From: Oribacterium sp.
GTDB taxonomy: Bacteria > Bacillota_A > Clostridia > Lachnospirales > Lachnospiraceae
NCBI GenBank assembly: GCA_017940955.1
Contig: JAGAXP010000256.1
Location: forward strand, 1 to 31,807
Reading direction: 5' to 3'
Length of the DNA: 31,807 nucleotides
Program-made: the position numbers and the translations under genes
Part shown: positions 18,791 to 26,132 of the stretch, piece after piece
Position numbering within the stretch: the first letter of the stretch is position 1
Layout of the letters: every line of letters begins with the position of its first letter
The notes under the pieces: generated by a model
What the model saw: only the letters and a program-made list of their open reading frames with translations
Database searches by the model: none
Told to the model about the DNA's origin: nothing

Positions 18791-18820
18791 ATAATAAGCA
18801 TCGATGCAATAAAAAAACAA
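18791..18820 (-). promoter_or_regulatory. Possible promoter of the ACT/UPF0210 unit with palindromic spacer
   Basis: TTGTTT (18815-18820), 18-nt spacer, TATTAT (18791-18796) on the minus strand. The spacer holds a perfect 10-bp palindrome GCATCGATGC (18798-18807), placed where a repressor could block polymerase. The start would fall near 18784, about 50 nt before the ACT gene. Confidence 0.45.
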
Positions 18821-18966
18821 GTTTAATATTCCATAATTTGCCTTCATTTTTAAATACAATCACCCGGAGTTATGGCACCTATAAGCACGCAAGCCTTTAT
18901 TATGGAAATCCTTTTCTCAGGGCAGGTCGGAAACATATATCGTTAAACCACACCGGATGAAGCTTC

Positions 18967-19785
18967 TTAAATCTCAACGATTTCCGAAATCCGGTCCCTG
19001 TGGGCAACGGTAATGTTTATCTCTCCGGATTTGTGCTCGGAATCAGACTTGTCTATCTCCCGCCTGACTGTGTTTAATGCCAAAACCGGAAGGTTGTTCT
19101 CCTTACTGAGATGTCCCAGGAAAACATGCTTCACTCGTCTTGAGAGTATGGAATCCAGAAGAAGTCCGCAATTGTCATTGCTGAGATGCCCATGGTCACT
19201 TAATATGCGTCGCTTAAGAGACATTGGATACGGCCCGGCGCTGAGCATTTTTACATCATGATTAGATTCGATCACCATAGCATCCAGGTCTCTCAGATGC
19301 TCAGCGATATAATCGTCATAATGCCCGAGATCCGTTGCAACCGCTACTCTTTTAGTCGCATTCGGTTTTCCTTCACACATTGTCTCCACCCTGTAGCCCA
19401 CCGGATCCGCAGCATCATGATATATGCTGAAGGGACATACCCGGAGGTCGCCTATTTCCATGGCACTGTCGGGAAGGATCGGAAAAAGATTGTCTTTATG
19501 AACATCTCCCAATGTCTTATTGAGCATTACCTCCCTGAGAGTTCCGAGGGTTCCGTACATAGGTATGCCGTATTTTCTGGCAATTGTTCCGACTGCCCTG
19601 ACATGGTCTATATGCTCATGGGTAAGGAATATGGCATTTATATCCTTAAGCTCCAGATCCAGTTCATGAAGTCCTGTGTTTATGGCCTTCATGGTCACCC
19701 CTGCATCTACGAGGATATGGGTACTCTCTGTGCCTATGTATGTACTGTTCCCGCCTGAACCGCTGGCAATGCTTGTAAACCTCAT
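18967..19785 (-). CDS. MBL-fold metallo-hydrolase, WalJ/YycJ type
   Basis: Metallo-beta-lactamase-fold hydrolase of 272 residues, close to the WalJ (YycJ) group, whose members are tied to cell-wall control and DNA processing in Bacillus. The N-terminus MRFTSIASGSGGNSTYI is typical. The metal-binding signature THEHIDH is at 55-61, with a further GHLSKEN block near the C-terminus. ATG 19785 is used; AAAGG lies about 11 nt upstream, and a TTG three codons earlier is possible but too near the site. In Bacillus walJ is at the end of the walRK operon; here it follows coaE by 68 bp, and no wal genes are present. Confidence 0.88.
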   Translation of the reverse strand: MRFTSIASGSGGNSTYIGTESTHILVDAGVTMKAINTGLHELDLELKDINAIFLTHEHIDHVRAVGTIARKYGIPMYGTLGTLREVMLNKTLGDVHKDNLFPILPDSAMEIGDLRVCPFSIYHDAADPVGYRVETMCEGKPNATKRVAVATDLGHYDDYIAEHLRDLDAMVIESNHDVKMLSAGPYPMSLKRRILSDHGHLSNDNCGLLLDSILSRRVKHVFLGHLSKENNLPVLALNTVRREIDKSDSEHKSGEINITVAHRDRISEIVEI

Positions 19786-19812
19786 TAAAATCAAAACCTT
19801 TCAATAACTTCA

Positions 19813-19856
19813 TAATCCGGAACACCGGGGTGCATCCACCCTTCCGGGAAGGATTA
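19813..19856 (-). repeat. Intercistronic inverted repeat between coaE and the MBL gene
   Basis: TAATCC / GGATTA ends enclose CCGGAA / TTCCGG and GGGTG / CACCC arms, forming a branched or elongated hairpin of about 44 nt. It overlaps the coaE stop and ends about 27 nt before the MBL start. No T run follows, so RNA processing or stability is more likely than termination (inference). Confidence 0.4.
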
Positions 19857-20465
19857 CAGCATCTGAACAGCCGGATTGTGTTCACCAAAAAAATCCCTCA
19901 TGTGATTCCCGATCATTTTAACCGTCTCTTCCGGGGAGCCCGTATTGTCGATCCTGAATGTGGCGATCTTCCCATATTCATCATCCCCGATTTGCGAAAG
20001 AATCATATCACGGGCCTTTTCTTCTGTATAGCCCCTTGTTTCCATAAGGCGCTTAACTCTGACTGACCTTTCCGCATATACTGCCCAGATCTCATCGCAT
20101 AAATCTGTAAAAGCTTCATTTGGTAATGCTGTCTCTACCGCAAAATCCGCATCCCGGGAGCCGATTTCTTTTTGGACGTATTCCCACACAGCAGGATGTA
20201 CTATTCCATCGACCTTTTTTCGAATGTGATCCTTCCCGCTTCCATACAGCTTTTTTGCAATTGCCTTAAGATCCGCAGTACCGTCCTCTTTTTGAATGTC
20301 TTCACCGAGAAGCTCTTTCAGTTTTTCAAAAACAGAATTTCCGTCAACATAAAAAGACTTGGCTATGTCATCCGTCTTCAGGATCACAAACCCATAGTCT
20401 TTTTCCAGGGTGCCAAGTACTGTAGACTTACCTGCACCGACGCCTCCTATAACTCCGATTACCAT
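19854..20465 (-). CDS. coaE: Dephospho-CoA kinase
   Basis: Phosphorylates the ribose 3'-OH of dephospho-CoA with ATP, the last step of CoA synthesis. The 203-residue product starts MVIGVIGGVGAGKSTVLG with the P-loop GGVGAGKST (7-15), then KTDDIAKSFY, a lid region with KVDGIVHPAVWEYVQ, and ERSVRVKRLMETRGYTEEKARDMI, all family features, at normal length. The frame stays open upstream to 20639 and would add 58 residues made largely of a 13-residue repeat (GQSLGYHGKTGHS). I reject this as translated sequence because it overlaps the preceding gene and comes from the 39-bp DNA duplication. The site before ATG 20465 is weak (AAAGAGA). It lies between the unknown small gene and the MBL gene. Confidence 0.94.
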   Translation of the reverse strand: MVIGVIGGVGAGKSTVLGTLEKDYGFVILKTDDIAKSFYVDGNSVFEKLKELLGEDIQKEDGTADLKAIAKKLYGSGKDHIRKKVDGIVHPAVWEYVQKEIGSRDADFAVETALPNEAFTDLCDEIWAVYAERSVRVKRLMETRGYTEEKARDMILSQIGDDEYGKIATFRIDNTGSPEETVKMIGNHMRDFFGEHNPAVQML

Positions 20466-20540
20466 CTGTCTCTTTGCCTCATTCTGCAATGCTTCTTTCC
20501 GAAAGCCGGCCTCCGTAAACCATCTTAGACCCTGCCCGTC

Positions 20541-20618
20541 ATGACCGGTCTTTCCATGATATCCCAAGCTCTGCCCGCTATGACCGGTCTTTCCATGATA
20601 TCCTAAGCTCTGCCCAGT
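20541..20618. repeat. Two 39-bp direct tandem repeats at the 3' end of the gene before coaE
   Basis: Units 20541-20579 and 20580-20618 match at 36 of 39 positions; about 18 bp of a degraded third unit precede them (20523-20540). On the minus strand unit 20580-20618 encodes the last residues of the upstream protein (WAELRISWKDRS, then TAG from the junction). The other copy repeats the same coding sequence past that stop and ends in TGA. So the gene's 3' end is duplicated, widening the gap to coaE. Being 39 bp, it also reads as an in-frame 13-residue repeat in the coaE frame. Confidence 0.9.
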
Positions 20619-20976
20619 CCTGTTCACTCTTCTGTGCATTCAGCCAGTCAAGTCCTTCCATAACTCCGGCTTCATCAAAAGCAAGCTCTTTATATAGCTT
20701 TTTATCCTCCGGCGTCTTATCGAAGGAAAAGGGTTCCGGCCAGGCCCAGACACCCAGACGAAGCCTTTCCTTTGTAGGATTCATGATTTTTTCTCCGGTC
20801 TTTTTATCCACGGGATAATCCGCTTCCCCTGCTTCGATTTTTTTCAAAAGCTCAGTATCGGGATCCTTATAAACCACCTTGGACATGCGATAACGCATGC
20901 CTTCGGAGGAACCCGTAAAGCTCTCCTTTTTTAAAAAACCCAGGTGCATTATATCTGTTTTTTCTATTAAAGCCAT
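20578..20976 (-). CDS. Small conserved-looking protein of unknown function upstream of coaE
   Basis: 132 residues, soluble, no signal peptide or membrane helix. Starts MALIEKTDIMHLGFLKKESF; then a GMRYRMSK segment, a KDPDTELL region, ERLRLGVWAWPEPFSFDKTPEDKK (about 70-93), an acidic helix, and a C-terminus WAELRISWKDRS. The pattern of a short domain with W-PEPF-F-T is one I associate with uncharacterised Clostridia proteins, but I cannot assign a family. The start at 20976 has only a weak site (AAGATGGA); Met10 is an alternative. Good codon structure and its place in a run with coaE and the MBL gene support a real gene. Its 3' end is tandemly duplicated. Confidence 0.7.
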   Translation of the reverse strand: MALIEKTDIMHLGFLKKESFTGSSEGMRYRMSKVVYKDPDTELLKKIEAGEADYPVDKKTGEKIMNPTKERLRLGVWAWPEPFSFDKTPEDKKLYKELAFDEAGVMEGLDWLNAQKSEQDWAELRISWKDRS

Positions 20977-21016
20977 TCCATCTTTTCTTTCTATATATCG
21001 TCTATAGATTTAAGCT

Positions 21017-21054
21017 CCATGAGAGAAACGTCTTATTTGACATTTCTCCCATGG
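21017..21054 (-). repeat. Long inverted repeat between polA and the small unknown gene
   Basis: CCATGGGAGAAA (minus strand, 21043-21054) pairs with TTTCTCTCATGG (21017-21028) over 12 bp with one G-T, around a 14-nt loop. It lies in a 210-bp gap that is otherwise without a recognisable gene, about 40 nt before the next start. There is no T run after it, so it may be a regulatory leader element or an inefficient terminator. Confidence 0.5.
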
Positions 21055-21186
21055 AACGTATATTAACTTCATTGGTCTCAATGAGCTGATCAGCCGAACC
21101 TGTTCCTCTCACCGGAAATTAATAAATTTTGCGTATTCCCATTATCTGCCCATGTGAACCGGAACCGGTTTATCTTACTGTACATA

Positions 21187-23943
21187 TCAATGAGCCTCGT
21201 CCCAGTTATATCCTTCGCTTGCATCAGCCACCAGAAGAACTTTAAGTTCTACGGCATTCTGCATCTTTTCAACCAGAAGCGCTTTCACCTTATCCTTCTC
21301 TTCCATAGGCGCTTCTATCAAAAGCTCATCATGAACCTGAACAACTATCCTTGACTTGTAACCGCCTTCACGAAGTGCCCTGTCAACCTCGTTCATGGCC
21401 TTCTTCATGATATCCGCGGCTGATCCCTGGATAGGACTGTTCATCGCAACTCTTTCACTGAAGGATCTTCTCATAAAGTTGGAAGCATTGATATCCGGAA
21501 CAGGTCTCCGTCTTCCGAATACAGTCTTTATATAACCATGCTTCCGGGCAAATTCCACTTCACCGTCCAGATATTTTTTCACATCCGGATATGTTTCAAA
21601 GTATCTTTCGATATATTCCTTTGCTTCCATCCGGCTGATGGACAGACCTTCACTGAGTCCGAAGGCAGAAATACCGTAAACTATACCGAAGTTTACGGCC
21701 TTGGCATTACGCCTCTGCTGCTCTGTGACTTCCGAAAGCGGTATATGAAATACCTGAGATGCTGTAACCGCATGGATATCCCTGGCATCCTTGTATGCCT
21801 CAATAAGCTTCGGATCTCCCGAAAGTGAAGCCAGAATGCGAAGCTCCACCTGTGAATAGTCGGCATCAATGAAAACACATCCCGGCGACGGAACAAATAC
21901 CTTTCTGAACCTTCTTCCAAGCTCTGTTCTGATGGGAATGTTCTGAAGATTCGGGTTTGTGGAGGAAATACGTCCTGTGGCTGTAACCATCTGGTTAAAC
22001 TCTCCGTGTATTCTGCCATCCTCACGTATGAATCCGAGGAGGCCCTCGGCATATGTCGAGTTCAGCTTACTGAGTGTACGATACTCAAGTATATCTCTGA
22101 CTATCGGATTTTCCTCCGCAAGCTTTTCAAGTACATCCGCAGCTGTAGAATAACCGGATTTGGTCTTCTTTCCACCCTTTAGTCCAAGTCTTTCAAACAG
22201 AATCTCACCAAGCTGCTTCGGCGAGTTGATATTGAATTCTATTCCGGCATCCTCATAAATACTTTTCTGAAGCTTTTCTATACCGGCCTTAAGCTCTTTT
22301 CCATAATCAAGAAGAGCCGCTTTGTCGATGAGGATTCCCGCCACCTGCATATTGTAAAGGGTATATACAAGGGGCATCTCAATGTCTCTGAAAAGCTCTG
22401 TCTCCTGAAGCTCCTGAAGCTTGTCCATGACCGCCTTGAAAGAGCCCTCTGCCACTATGGCAGTATATGCCCCCATTGTTTCTTCAACTGTCGAAAGAAG
22501 CTTGTGGTCGCCTGATGTGTCCGATTTCGAAGCCACCTTGAAACTATCCCTAAGCTCCTTTTCAGATGGTAATGTCACCGACATGAAATCTCTGGCCAGG
22601 TCCTCATAGGTATAGGTATCCTTCAGTGGATTAATGACATAAGCTCCAAGTGACAGGTCGAGAACATTACTCTCAGGCAAAAATTCACAATCATAAAGCT
22701 GAGACTTAAGGTTCATGGTATAGAGATGCATCCCCTCTTTAAGGGACAGCTCCTTAAGCTCCTTTTTCCAGTCAAAGCCATGGAATCTGAAGTATCTGCC
22801 CCCATCAAGGGCAAAGAAGAGCTCTGTGGTATCGGATGTCTCCTGATCTTTAGCTTCTGCATCCGGTTCTTCATCAAATACCATTTCCATCTGTCCTGAA
22901 GCACTTTCCTGAACCGATGCTTTATGAACTATACAGAAACCTGCCGCCCCCTGACTCGCAGCATCCTTAAAGGCAATCTTCGCCATAAAAGGATCGTCCA
23001 CAGACTTTATCAGGGAAAGATCAAAATCCTGATGCTGCTCAATGTTAAGAGAGGTTACATCAAAACGTTTAACAAGAGATTTAAGCTCGAGTCTTTTTAT
23101 CATTTCAAAAGACTCTTCGTTAAACATATTCTCCACCTTCGCATCATCATACTCAAAATCTATGGGCGAATCAATGTTGATGGTGGCGAGAGTTTTGGAG
23201 AGCTTTGCATTATCCCACTCATCGATAAGCATTTGGGCAGCCTTTGGCTTACGGGGCACCTTGAATTCAGGATCTCCTGAAACGGCTGCTTCATGTGCGG
23301 TTTCGATGTCATGATACTTCTCTATTATCCACTCGGCAGATTTGGGTCCGAGACCTGCCACTCCGGGAATATTGTCCGAGGTGTCACCCATAAGAGCCTT
23401 GAGATCTATGAATTCCGACGGGGTTACTCCCCAGGTTTTCTTCACATCATCGGGATAATAGATTTCCGCGGTAGTCACTCCCTTGGAGGTTTTGGGCAGA
23501 TAGATTTTGATATGCTCATCACTTAACTGAAGAAGATCTCTGTCTCCGGAAACTATGGTCACATCCACTCCCTTTGCCTGAGCTCTTTTTGCAACTGTTC
23601 CCAAAAGATCATCCGCCTCAAATCCGCCTTTTTTCAGAAGCGGAATGTGCATAGCCGTGAGAACCTCCTGAATAACGGGTATCTGCTCGTGAAGCTCCTG
23701 AGGCATAGGCTTACGTGTTCCCTTATAACCCTCAAACATTTTATGTCTGAAGGTGGGCTCATGAACATCAAATGCCACCGCAAGATGGTCTGCCTGTTCC
23801 TCATCCAGAACCTTCAGAAGAATGTTTAAAAAACCATATACCGCGTTTGTATGCAATCCCTGAGAATTGGTAAGCTCCGGGATTCCGTAGAAAGCACGGG
23901 ACATGATACTGTGTCCGTCTATAAGTAAAAGTTTATCTGACAA
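21187..23943 (-). CDS. polA: DNA polymerase I
   Basis: Repair and Okazaki-fragment polymerase. The 918-residue product has a 5'-3' exonuclease domain (about 1-290; LLLIDGHSIMSRAFYG, GFEADDLLGT, VSGDRDLLQL, GDTSDNIPGV). A degenerate 3'-5' exonuclease domain follows (about 310-490), without the Asp/Glu metal ligands I would expect for proofreading, as in Bacillus Pol I. Then comes the polymerase domain with motif A DADYSQVELR (about 690), motif B RRNAKAVNFGIVYG and motif C QVHDELLIEAP (about 870). It starts with TTG at 23943, strongly indicated by AGGAG 6-7 nt upstream and by direct entry into the conserved N-terminus. It follows the small zinc-finger membrane gene by 13 bp. Confidence 0.97.
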   Translation of the reverse strand: MSDKLLLIDGHSIMSRAFYGIPELTNSQGLHTNAVYGFLNILLKVLDEEQADHLAVAFDVHEPTFRHKMFEGYKGTRKPMPQELHEQIPVIQEVLTAMHIPLLKKGGFEADDLLGTVAKRAQAKGVDVTIVSGDRDLLQLSDEHIKIYLPKTSKGVTTAEIYYPDDVKKTWGVTPSEFIDLKALMGDTSDNIPGVAGLGPKSAEWIIEKYHDIETAHEAAVSGDPEFKVPRKPKAAQMLIDEWDNAKLSKTLATINIDSPIDFEYDDAKVENMFNEESFEMIKRLELKSLVKRFDVTSLNIEQHQDFDLSLIKSVDDPFMAKIAFKDAASQGAAGFCIVHKASVQESASGQMEMVFDEEPDAEAKDQETSDTTELFFALDGGRYFRFHGFDWKKELKELSLKEGMHLYTMNLKSQLYDCEFLPESNVLDLSLGAYVINPLKDTYTYEDLARDFMSVTLPSEKELRDSFKVASKSDTSGDHKLLSTVEETMGAYTAIVAEGSFKAVMDKLQELQETELFRDIEMPLVYTLYNMQVAGILIDKAALLDYGKELKAGIEKLQKSIYEDAGIEFNINSPKQLGEILFERLGLKGGKKTKSGYSTAADVLEKLAEENPIVRDILEYRTLSKLNSTYAEGLLGFIREDGRIHGEFNQMVTATGRISSTNPNLQNIPIRTELGRRFRKVFVPSPGCVFIDADYSQVELRILASLSGDPKLIEAYKDARDIHAVTASQVFHIPLSEVTEQQRRNAKAVNFGIVYGISAFGLSEGLSISRMEAKEYIERYFETYPDVKKYLDGEVEFARKHGYIKTVFGRRRPVPDINASNFMRRSFSERVAMNSPIQGSAADIMKKAMNEVDRALREGGYKSRIVVQVHDELLIEAPMEEKDKVKALLVEKMQNAVELKVLLVADASEGYNWDEAH

Positions 23944-23956
23944 AATTATCTCCTCT

Positions 23957-24295
23957 TCACATGATCCACATCCTGATCTGCATTAGAAAAATGATCAGTA
24001 CAGCCCAAAAAGCTATGGCATCCACAACCATAGCAGCTATCCTTCTGGCAAACAGTCTAAACAGATAGAACTTTGAATCACTTATTGTCCTTTTAAGCGC
24101 TTCGTCGATGTTCAGATTGGTGTCCGCATCGGAATCCAGCTCCGCCGCACCTCTGTAAACCATATGGGTGATTCTGAGCTCATCCATACATTCGTCACAT
24201 CCGTTCACATGATCGATAAAATCCTTAAGCTCTGCATCTGTCAGCTTGTTGTTCAGATAATCATAAATTTTTTTTCGGGCATCCAGGCATGTCAT
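23957..24295 (-). CDS. Small zinc-finger (anti-sigma-like) membrane protein upstream of polA
   Basis: 112 residues. The N-terminal part has Cys3 and the zf-HC2 pattern His29-x3-Cys33-x2-Cys36 (HVNGCDEC), as in zinc-binding anti-sigma factors. A mainly helical linker and one membrane helix (about 86-107) lead to a very short outer end. It therefore looks like a cut-down anti-sigma factor with no extracytoplasmic sensor domain; no sigma-factor gene is adjacent. ATG 24295 is the only ATG before an upstream in-frame stop, yet there is no Shine-Dalgarno before it, so initiation may be leaderless or weak. The stop is 13 bp before polA, suggesting co-transcription. The gene is divergent from tRNA-Leu. 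Confidence 0.75.
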   Translation of the reverse strand: MTCLDARKKIYDYLNNKLTDAELKDFIDHVNGCDECMDELRITHMVYRGAAELDSDADTNLNIDEALKRTISDSKFYLFRLFARRIAAMVVDAIAFWAVLIIFLMQIRMWIM

Positions 24296-24332
24296 AATGT
24301 TATTGATGGGTCAAAATCGGCATCGATTCGAC

Positions 24333-24361
24333 TTGAAAACCTTTCGATAATGTGCTAATTT
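24333..24361 (+). promoter_or_regulatory. Predicted promoter of tRNA-Leu
   Basis: TTGAAA (24333-24338), 17-nt spacer, TAATTT (24356-24361). Transcription would start near 24368, about 7 nt before the mature tRNA. Confidence 0.55.
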
Positions 24362-24374
24362 ATATAGGTCTTAA

Positions 24375-24455
24375 GCCGCCATGGCGGAATTGGCAGACGC
24401 ACGCGACTCAAAATCGCGCGGTTTATCCATGCCGGTTCAAGTCCGGCTGGCGGCA
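24375..24455 (+). tRNA. tRNA-Leu, anticodon CAA
   Basis: The 7-bp acceptor stem GCCGCCA / TGGCGGC is perfect, with discriminator A at 24455. There is a D arm with GGCAGACGC, an anticodon stem CGCGA / TCGCG with loop CTCAAAA giving anticodon CAA (reads TTG), a variable arm, and a T arm CCGG-TTCAAGT-CCGG. CCA is not encoded. It is the only plus-strand gene I can support, followed by its own terminator. Confidence 0.95.
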
Positions 24456-24461
24456 GACATA

Positions 24462-24498
24462 AAGTGGATTGGTTCTATACCGGTCCGCTTCTTTTTTT
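24462..24498 (+). terminator. Terminator of tRNA-Leu
   Basis: AAGTGGATTGG (24462-24472) pairs with CCGGTCCGCTT (24480-24490) over 11 bp with three G-T pairs, 7-nt loop, then C and seven T. Confidence 0.88.
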
Positions 24499-24582
24499 AT
24501 CATAAACCTTGCAGTCGGGGCCAGGCAATACAGGGTTAGCCGGAACGATGCAATAAAGGGTTTATACTCACTATGATGCTAC

Positions 24583-24611
24583 AAAAGTAGGGAGCATGCT
24601 CCCTACTTTTT
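24583..24611 (-). terminator. Terminator of upp, fully palindromic (bidirectional)
   Basis: AAAAGTAGGGAGC / GCTCCCTACTTTT (24583-24595 with 24598-24610), 13-bp perfect stem with a 2-base centre; T runs on both strands. It lies 9 nt past the upp stop and also faces the tRNA unit. Confidence 0.88.
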
Positions 24612-24619
24612 ACATTTCA

Positions 24620-25264
24620 TTACTTGGTTCCGAAAATACGGTCTCCGGCATCTCCGAGTCCCGGACAGATATAAGCATTTTCATTAAGGCATCTGTCTAC
24701 GTTTCCGACATAAACCTGAACATCGGGATGTGCCTCAACAAGCTTCTTTATACCCTCAGGAGCAGCGATAATGCAGATAAACTTGATCTTCTTTCCGCCG
24801 TGTCTCTTGATCTGAGTGATAGCATCAACAGCAGATCCGCCTGTTGCAAGCATAGGATCGCATACAACTATCTGTCTCTCCTCGATAGGATGAGGGAGCT
24901 TGCAGAAATACTCAACCGGCTGATGTGTAGACTCATCTCTGTACAAACCGATATGACCGATCTTGGCACTTGGCACAAGCGCTGTGAGTCCGGAAACCAT
25001 GCCGAGTCCTGCTCTTAAGATAGGAACTATGGCAAGCTTTCTTCCGGCAAGCATAGGAACACTTGCTGTCTCGATAGGCGTATCTATCTCTACAAGCTTT
25101 GTGGGCAGATCATGGAGAGCCTCAAATCCCATAAGCATGGCGATCTCTTCCACAAGCTGTCTGAACTCATTTGTTCCCGTTGCCTTATCACGAAGAAGCG
25201 AAATCTTGTGAGTAAGCAGAGGGTGGTTGAGAACTGTTACATTTGATCCATAATTGTTATCCAT
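24620..25264 (-). CDS. upp: Uracil phosphoribosyltransferase
   Basis: Salvages uracil: uracil + PRPP to UMP and diphosphate. The 214-residue product has the PRPP-binding motif [11 protein letters not shown] (135-145), the PILRAGLGM segment (81-89), YRDEST, and the C-terminal [14 protein letters not shown] that closes over uracil. Length is normal. AAGGAG lies 7 nt before ATG 25264. It follows the beta-helix protein gene by 25 bp, so the two are likely co-transcribed. Confidence 0.98.
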   Translation of the reverse strand: MDNNYGSNVTVLNHPLLTHKISLLRDKATGTNEFRQLVEEIAMLMGFEALHDLPTKLVEIDTPIETASVPMLAGRKLAIVPILRAGLGMVSGLTALVPSAKIGHIGLYRDESTHQPVEYFCKLPHPIEERQIVVCDPMLATGGSAVDAITQIKRHGGKKIKFICIIAAPEGIKKLVEAHPDVQVYVGNVDRCLNENAYICPGLGDAGDRIFGTK

Positions 25265-25289
25265 TTAAAATCTCCTTTATAAAAAGTGT

Positions 25290-25967
25290 TTAATCTTCTG
25301 TTTTTCTGATGATCTCATCCTTTGACTTATAGATGGAATCAGAATCCACACAGCCCCTTACGGAACTAAGAGGGTAAATGTTTGTGTTCCTTCCGATAAC
25401 CGTGCCGGGATTAAGCACCGAACCGCAGCCTACCTCAACATGGTCACTGAGCATGGCACCGAACTTCTTGAGTCCGGTTTCAATGTCTCCGTCCTCAGCA
25501 TGCACTTTCACAAGCTTCTTGTCGGACTTTACATTTGATGTAAGTGACGCAGCTCCCATGTGTGATTTATATCCAAGAATGGAATCTCCCACATAATTAT
25601 AGTGTGGTGTCTGCACTCCGTCAAAGATAATAACATTTTTAAGCTCACAGGAATTACCTATGACACAACCTTTACCGGCAATGATATTGCCCCGGAGAAA
25701 TGCACACTGTCTGACCTCTGTCTCGGGTCCGATAATTATATACTCCGCAAAATAGGCAGAATCAAAGACCTTGGCAGTCTTGTGGATCCAGACATGGGGC
25801 TTTACCTCATCATACTCCTCCTTTGAAAGAGTCGGTCCGTAGGCCGCGATAAAATCATGTATCTTCGGAAGCACCTCCCAGGGGTACGTGCATCCCGAAA
25901 ATGCATCCCCAGCCTCTGTGTAACTGAGGTCATACATGGCCTCTATTGTCATATCACTCTTTTTCAC
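25290..25967 (-). CDS. Left-handed beta-helix protein resembling the GlmU acyltransferase part
   Basis: 225 residues. After an N-terminal helical part (about 1-55) comes a hexapeptide-repeat region (about 57-215) with runs such as PHVWIHKTAKVFDSAYF, GPETEVRQCAFLRGN, GKGCVIGNSCELKNVII and GCGSVLNPGTVIGRNT. This is the left-handed beta-helix of sugar-nucleotide acyltransferases. Related Lachnospiraceae proteins are often named UDP-N-acetylglucosamine pyrophosphorylase, but no uridylyltransferase domain is present, so that name would be misleading. It is probably a nucleotide-sugar or acyl-CoA binding transferase; the substrate is unknown. It starts with GTG at 25967, 6 nt after AGGAG; an internal ATG at codon 6 lacks a site. 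It is upstream of upp. Confidence 0.82.
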   Translation of the reverse strand: MKKSDMTIEAMYDLSYTEAGDAFSGCTYPWEVLPKIHDFIAAYGPTLSKEEYDEVKPHVWIHKTAKVFDSAYFAEYIIIGPETEVRQCAFLRGNIIAGKGCVIGNSCELKNVIIFDGVQTPHYNYVGDSILGYKSHMGAASLTSNVKSDKKLVKVHAEDGDIETGLKKFGAMLSDHVEVGCGSVLNPGTVIGRNTNIYPLSSVRGCVDSDSIYKSKDEIIRKTED

Positions 25968-26132
25968 TTTTTTCTCCTGTTTTCTTTTAACTGTGAATGT
26001 GCCAGAAACTTAAAATATGTTGTACTGGTTCACCGGCCGCACTGCTGCGTTTTCATCTCAAATGAGAGCATGTTTTTTCATATTACCGGACTACTTTATG
26101 TTCACCCGGATGATCACCATTGCAGCAAGCCT

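Noticed and set aside
20466..20639. 58-residue N-terminal extension of CoaE with 13-residue repeats
   Set aside because: It overlaps the preceding gene, derives from the 39-bp DNA duplication, and precedes the true CoaE start at the P-loop strand; no ribosome site at its start.
25290..25967. UDP-N-acetylglucosamine pyrophosphorylase (GlmU)
   Set aside because: Only a left-handed beta-helix is present; no nucleotidyltransferase domain with the GlmU signature is encoded.
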